Below, in pieces: positions 5,513 to 5,535 of a stretch of DNA of 5,535 bases (position 1 is the stretch's first letter; each line of letters begins with the position of its first letter). The notes beneath the pieces are model-generated. The model had not been told where the DNA came from, did no database searches, and saw nothing but the letters and a program-made list of their open reading frames with translations. Source of the DNA: an uncultured Bacilli bacterium (GTDB taxonomy: Bacteria > Bacillota_I > Bacilli_A > RFN20 > CAG-826); assembly GCA_944358755.1 (NCBI GenBank), contig CALVRY010000075.1, positions 1 through 5,535 of the forward strand, in the 5' to 3' direction. The position numbers and the translations under genes are program-made.

Positions 5513-5535
5513 TTAAAAAAAATAAATCATCTGTT

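Noticed and set aside
5513..5535. A-rich tail after rpmA as a terminator or start of the next gene
   Set aside because: Only 23 bases are available and no complete stem or start codon with a ribosome binding site can be seen.
1..5535. CRISPR arrays, tRNA/rRNA genes, insertion sequences or phage remnants
   Set aside because: No direct-repeat array, cloverleaf, transposase-like protein or terminal inverted repeats were found on either strand.

Overview
The window is a compact, AT-rich stretch with every gene on the + strand. It reads as a chromosomal housekeeping segment from a low-GC Bacillota/Mycoplasmatota-type bacterium. The strongest taxonomic hints are the rplU-prp-rpmA trio, an L27 with a cleavable N-terminal extension, an L21 leader RNA, and the lon-engB(ysxC)-valS order, which is also that of Bacillus subtilis with intervening genes removed. 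Stops are TAA or TAG, and all 14 Trp codons of valS are TGG. The genes therefore give no sign that TGA is read as Trp, as it is in mycoplasmas. An uncultured gut-type Bacilli lineage with a streamlined genome is my inference only.

Layout. Positions 1-942 hold the C-terminal 313 residues of Lon protease (end of the AAA+ module and the whole Ser-Lys protease domain); the 5' part lies outside the window. After 3 bases comes engB (946-1548), a ribosome-assembly GTPase. Two bases after its stop comes valS (1551-4148), valyl-tRNA synthetase. These three look like one read-through transcription unit. A strong hairpin with a U-run, shaped like an intrinsic terminator, lies inside the start of engB (1001-1038).

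A second terminator-like hairpin follows valS (4173-4205). Its 3' arm is also a perfect Shine-Dalgarno sequence for a 61-codon gene (4208-4393). That gene encodes a small single-helix membrane peptide whose N-terminus matches the double-glycine leader pattern of exported bacteriocin-like peptides, except that Cys replaces the first Gly. This peptide and its self-sequestering start region are the least conventional part of the window.

A sigma-A-type promoter (4428-4455) then drives an L21-type leader RNA (about 4461-4541) and the operon rplU (4565-4876), prp (4896-5204), rpmA (5219-5512). L21 and L27 are large-subunit ribosomal proteins. Prp is the cysteine protease that removes the N-terminal extension of L27 in Bacillota. 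Together with EngB, the window is centred on 50S assembly, translation and protein quality control. The last 23 bases are an A-rich tail with no assignable feature.
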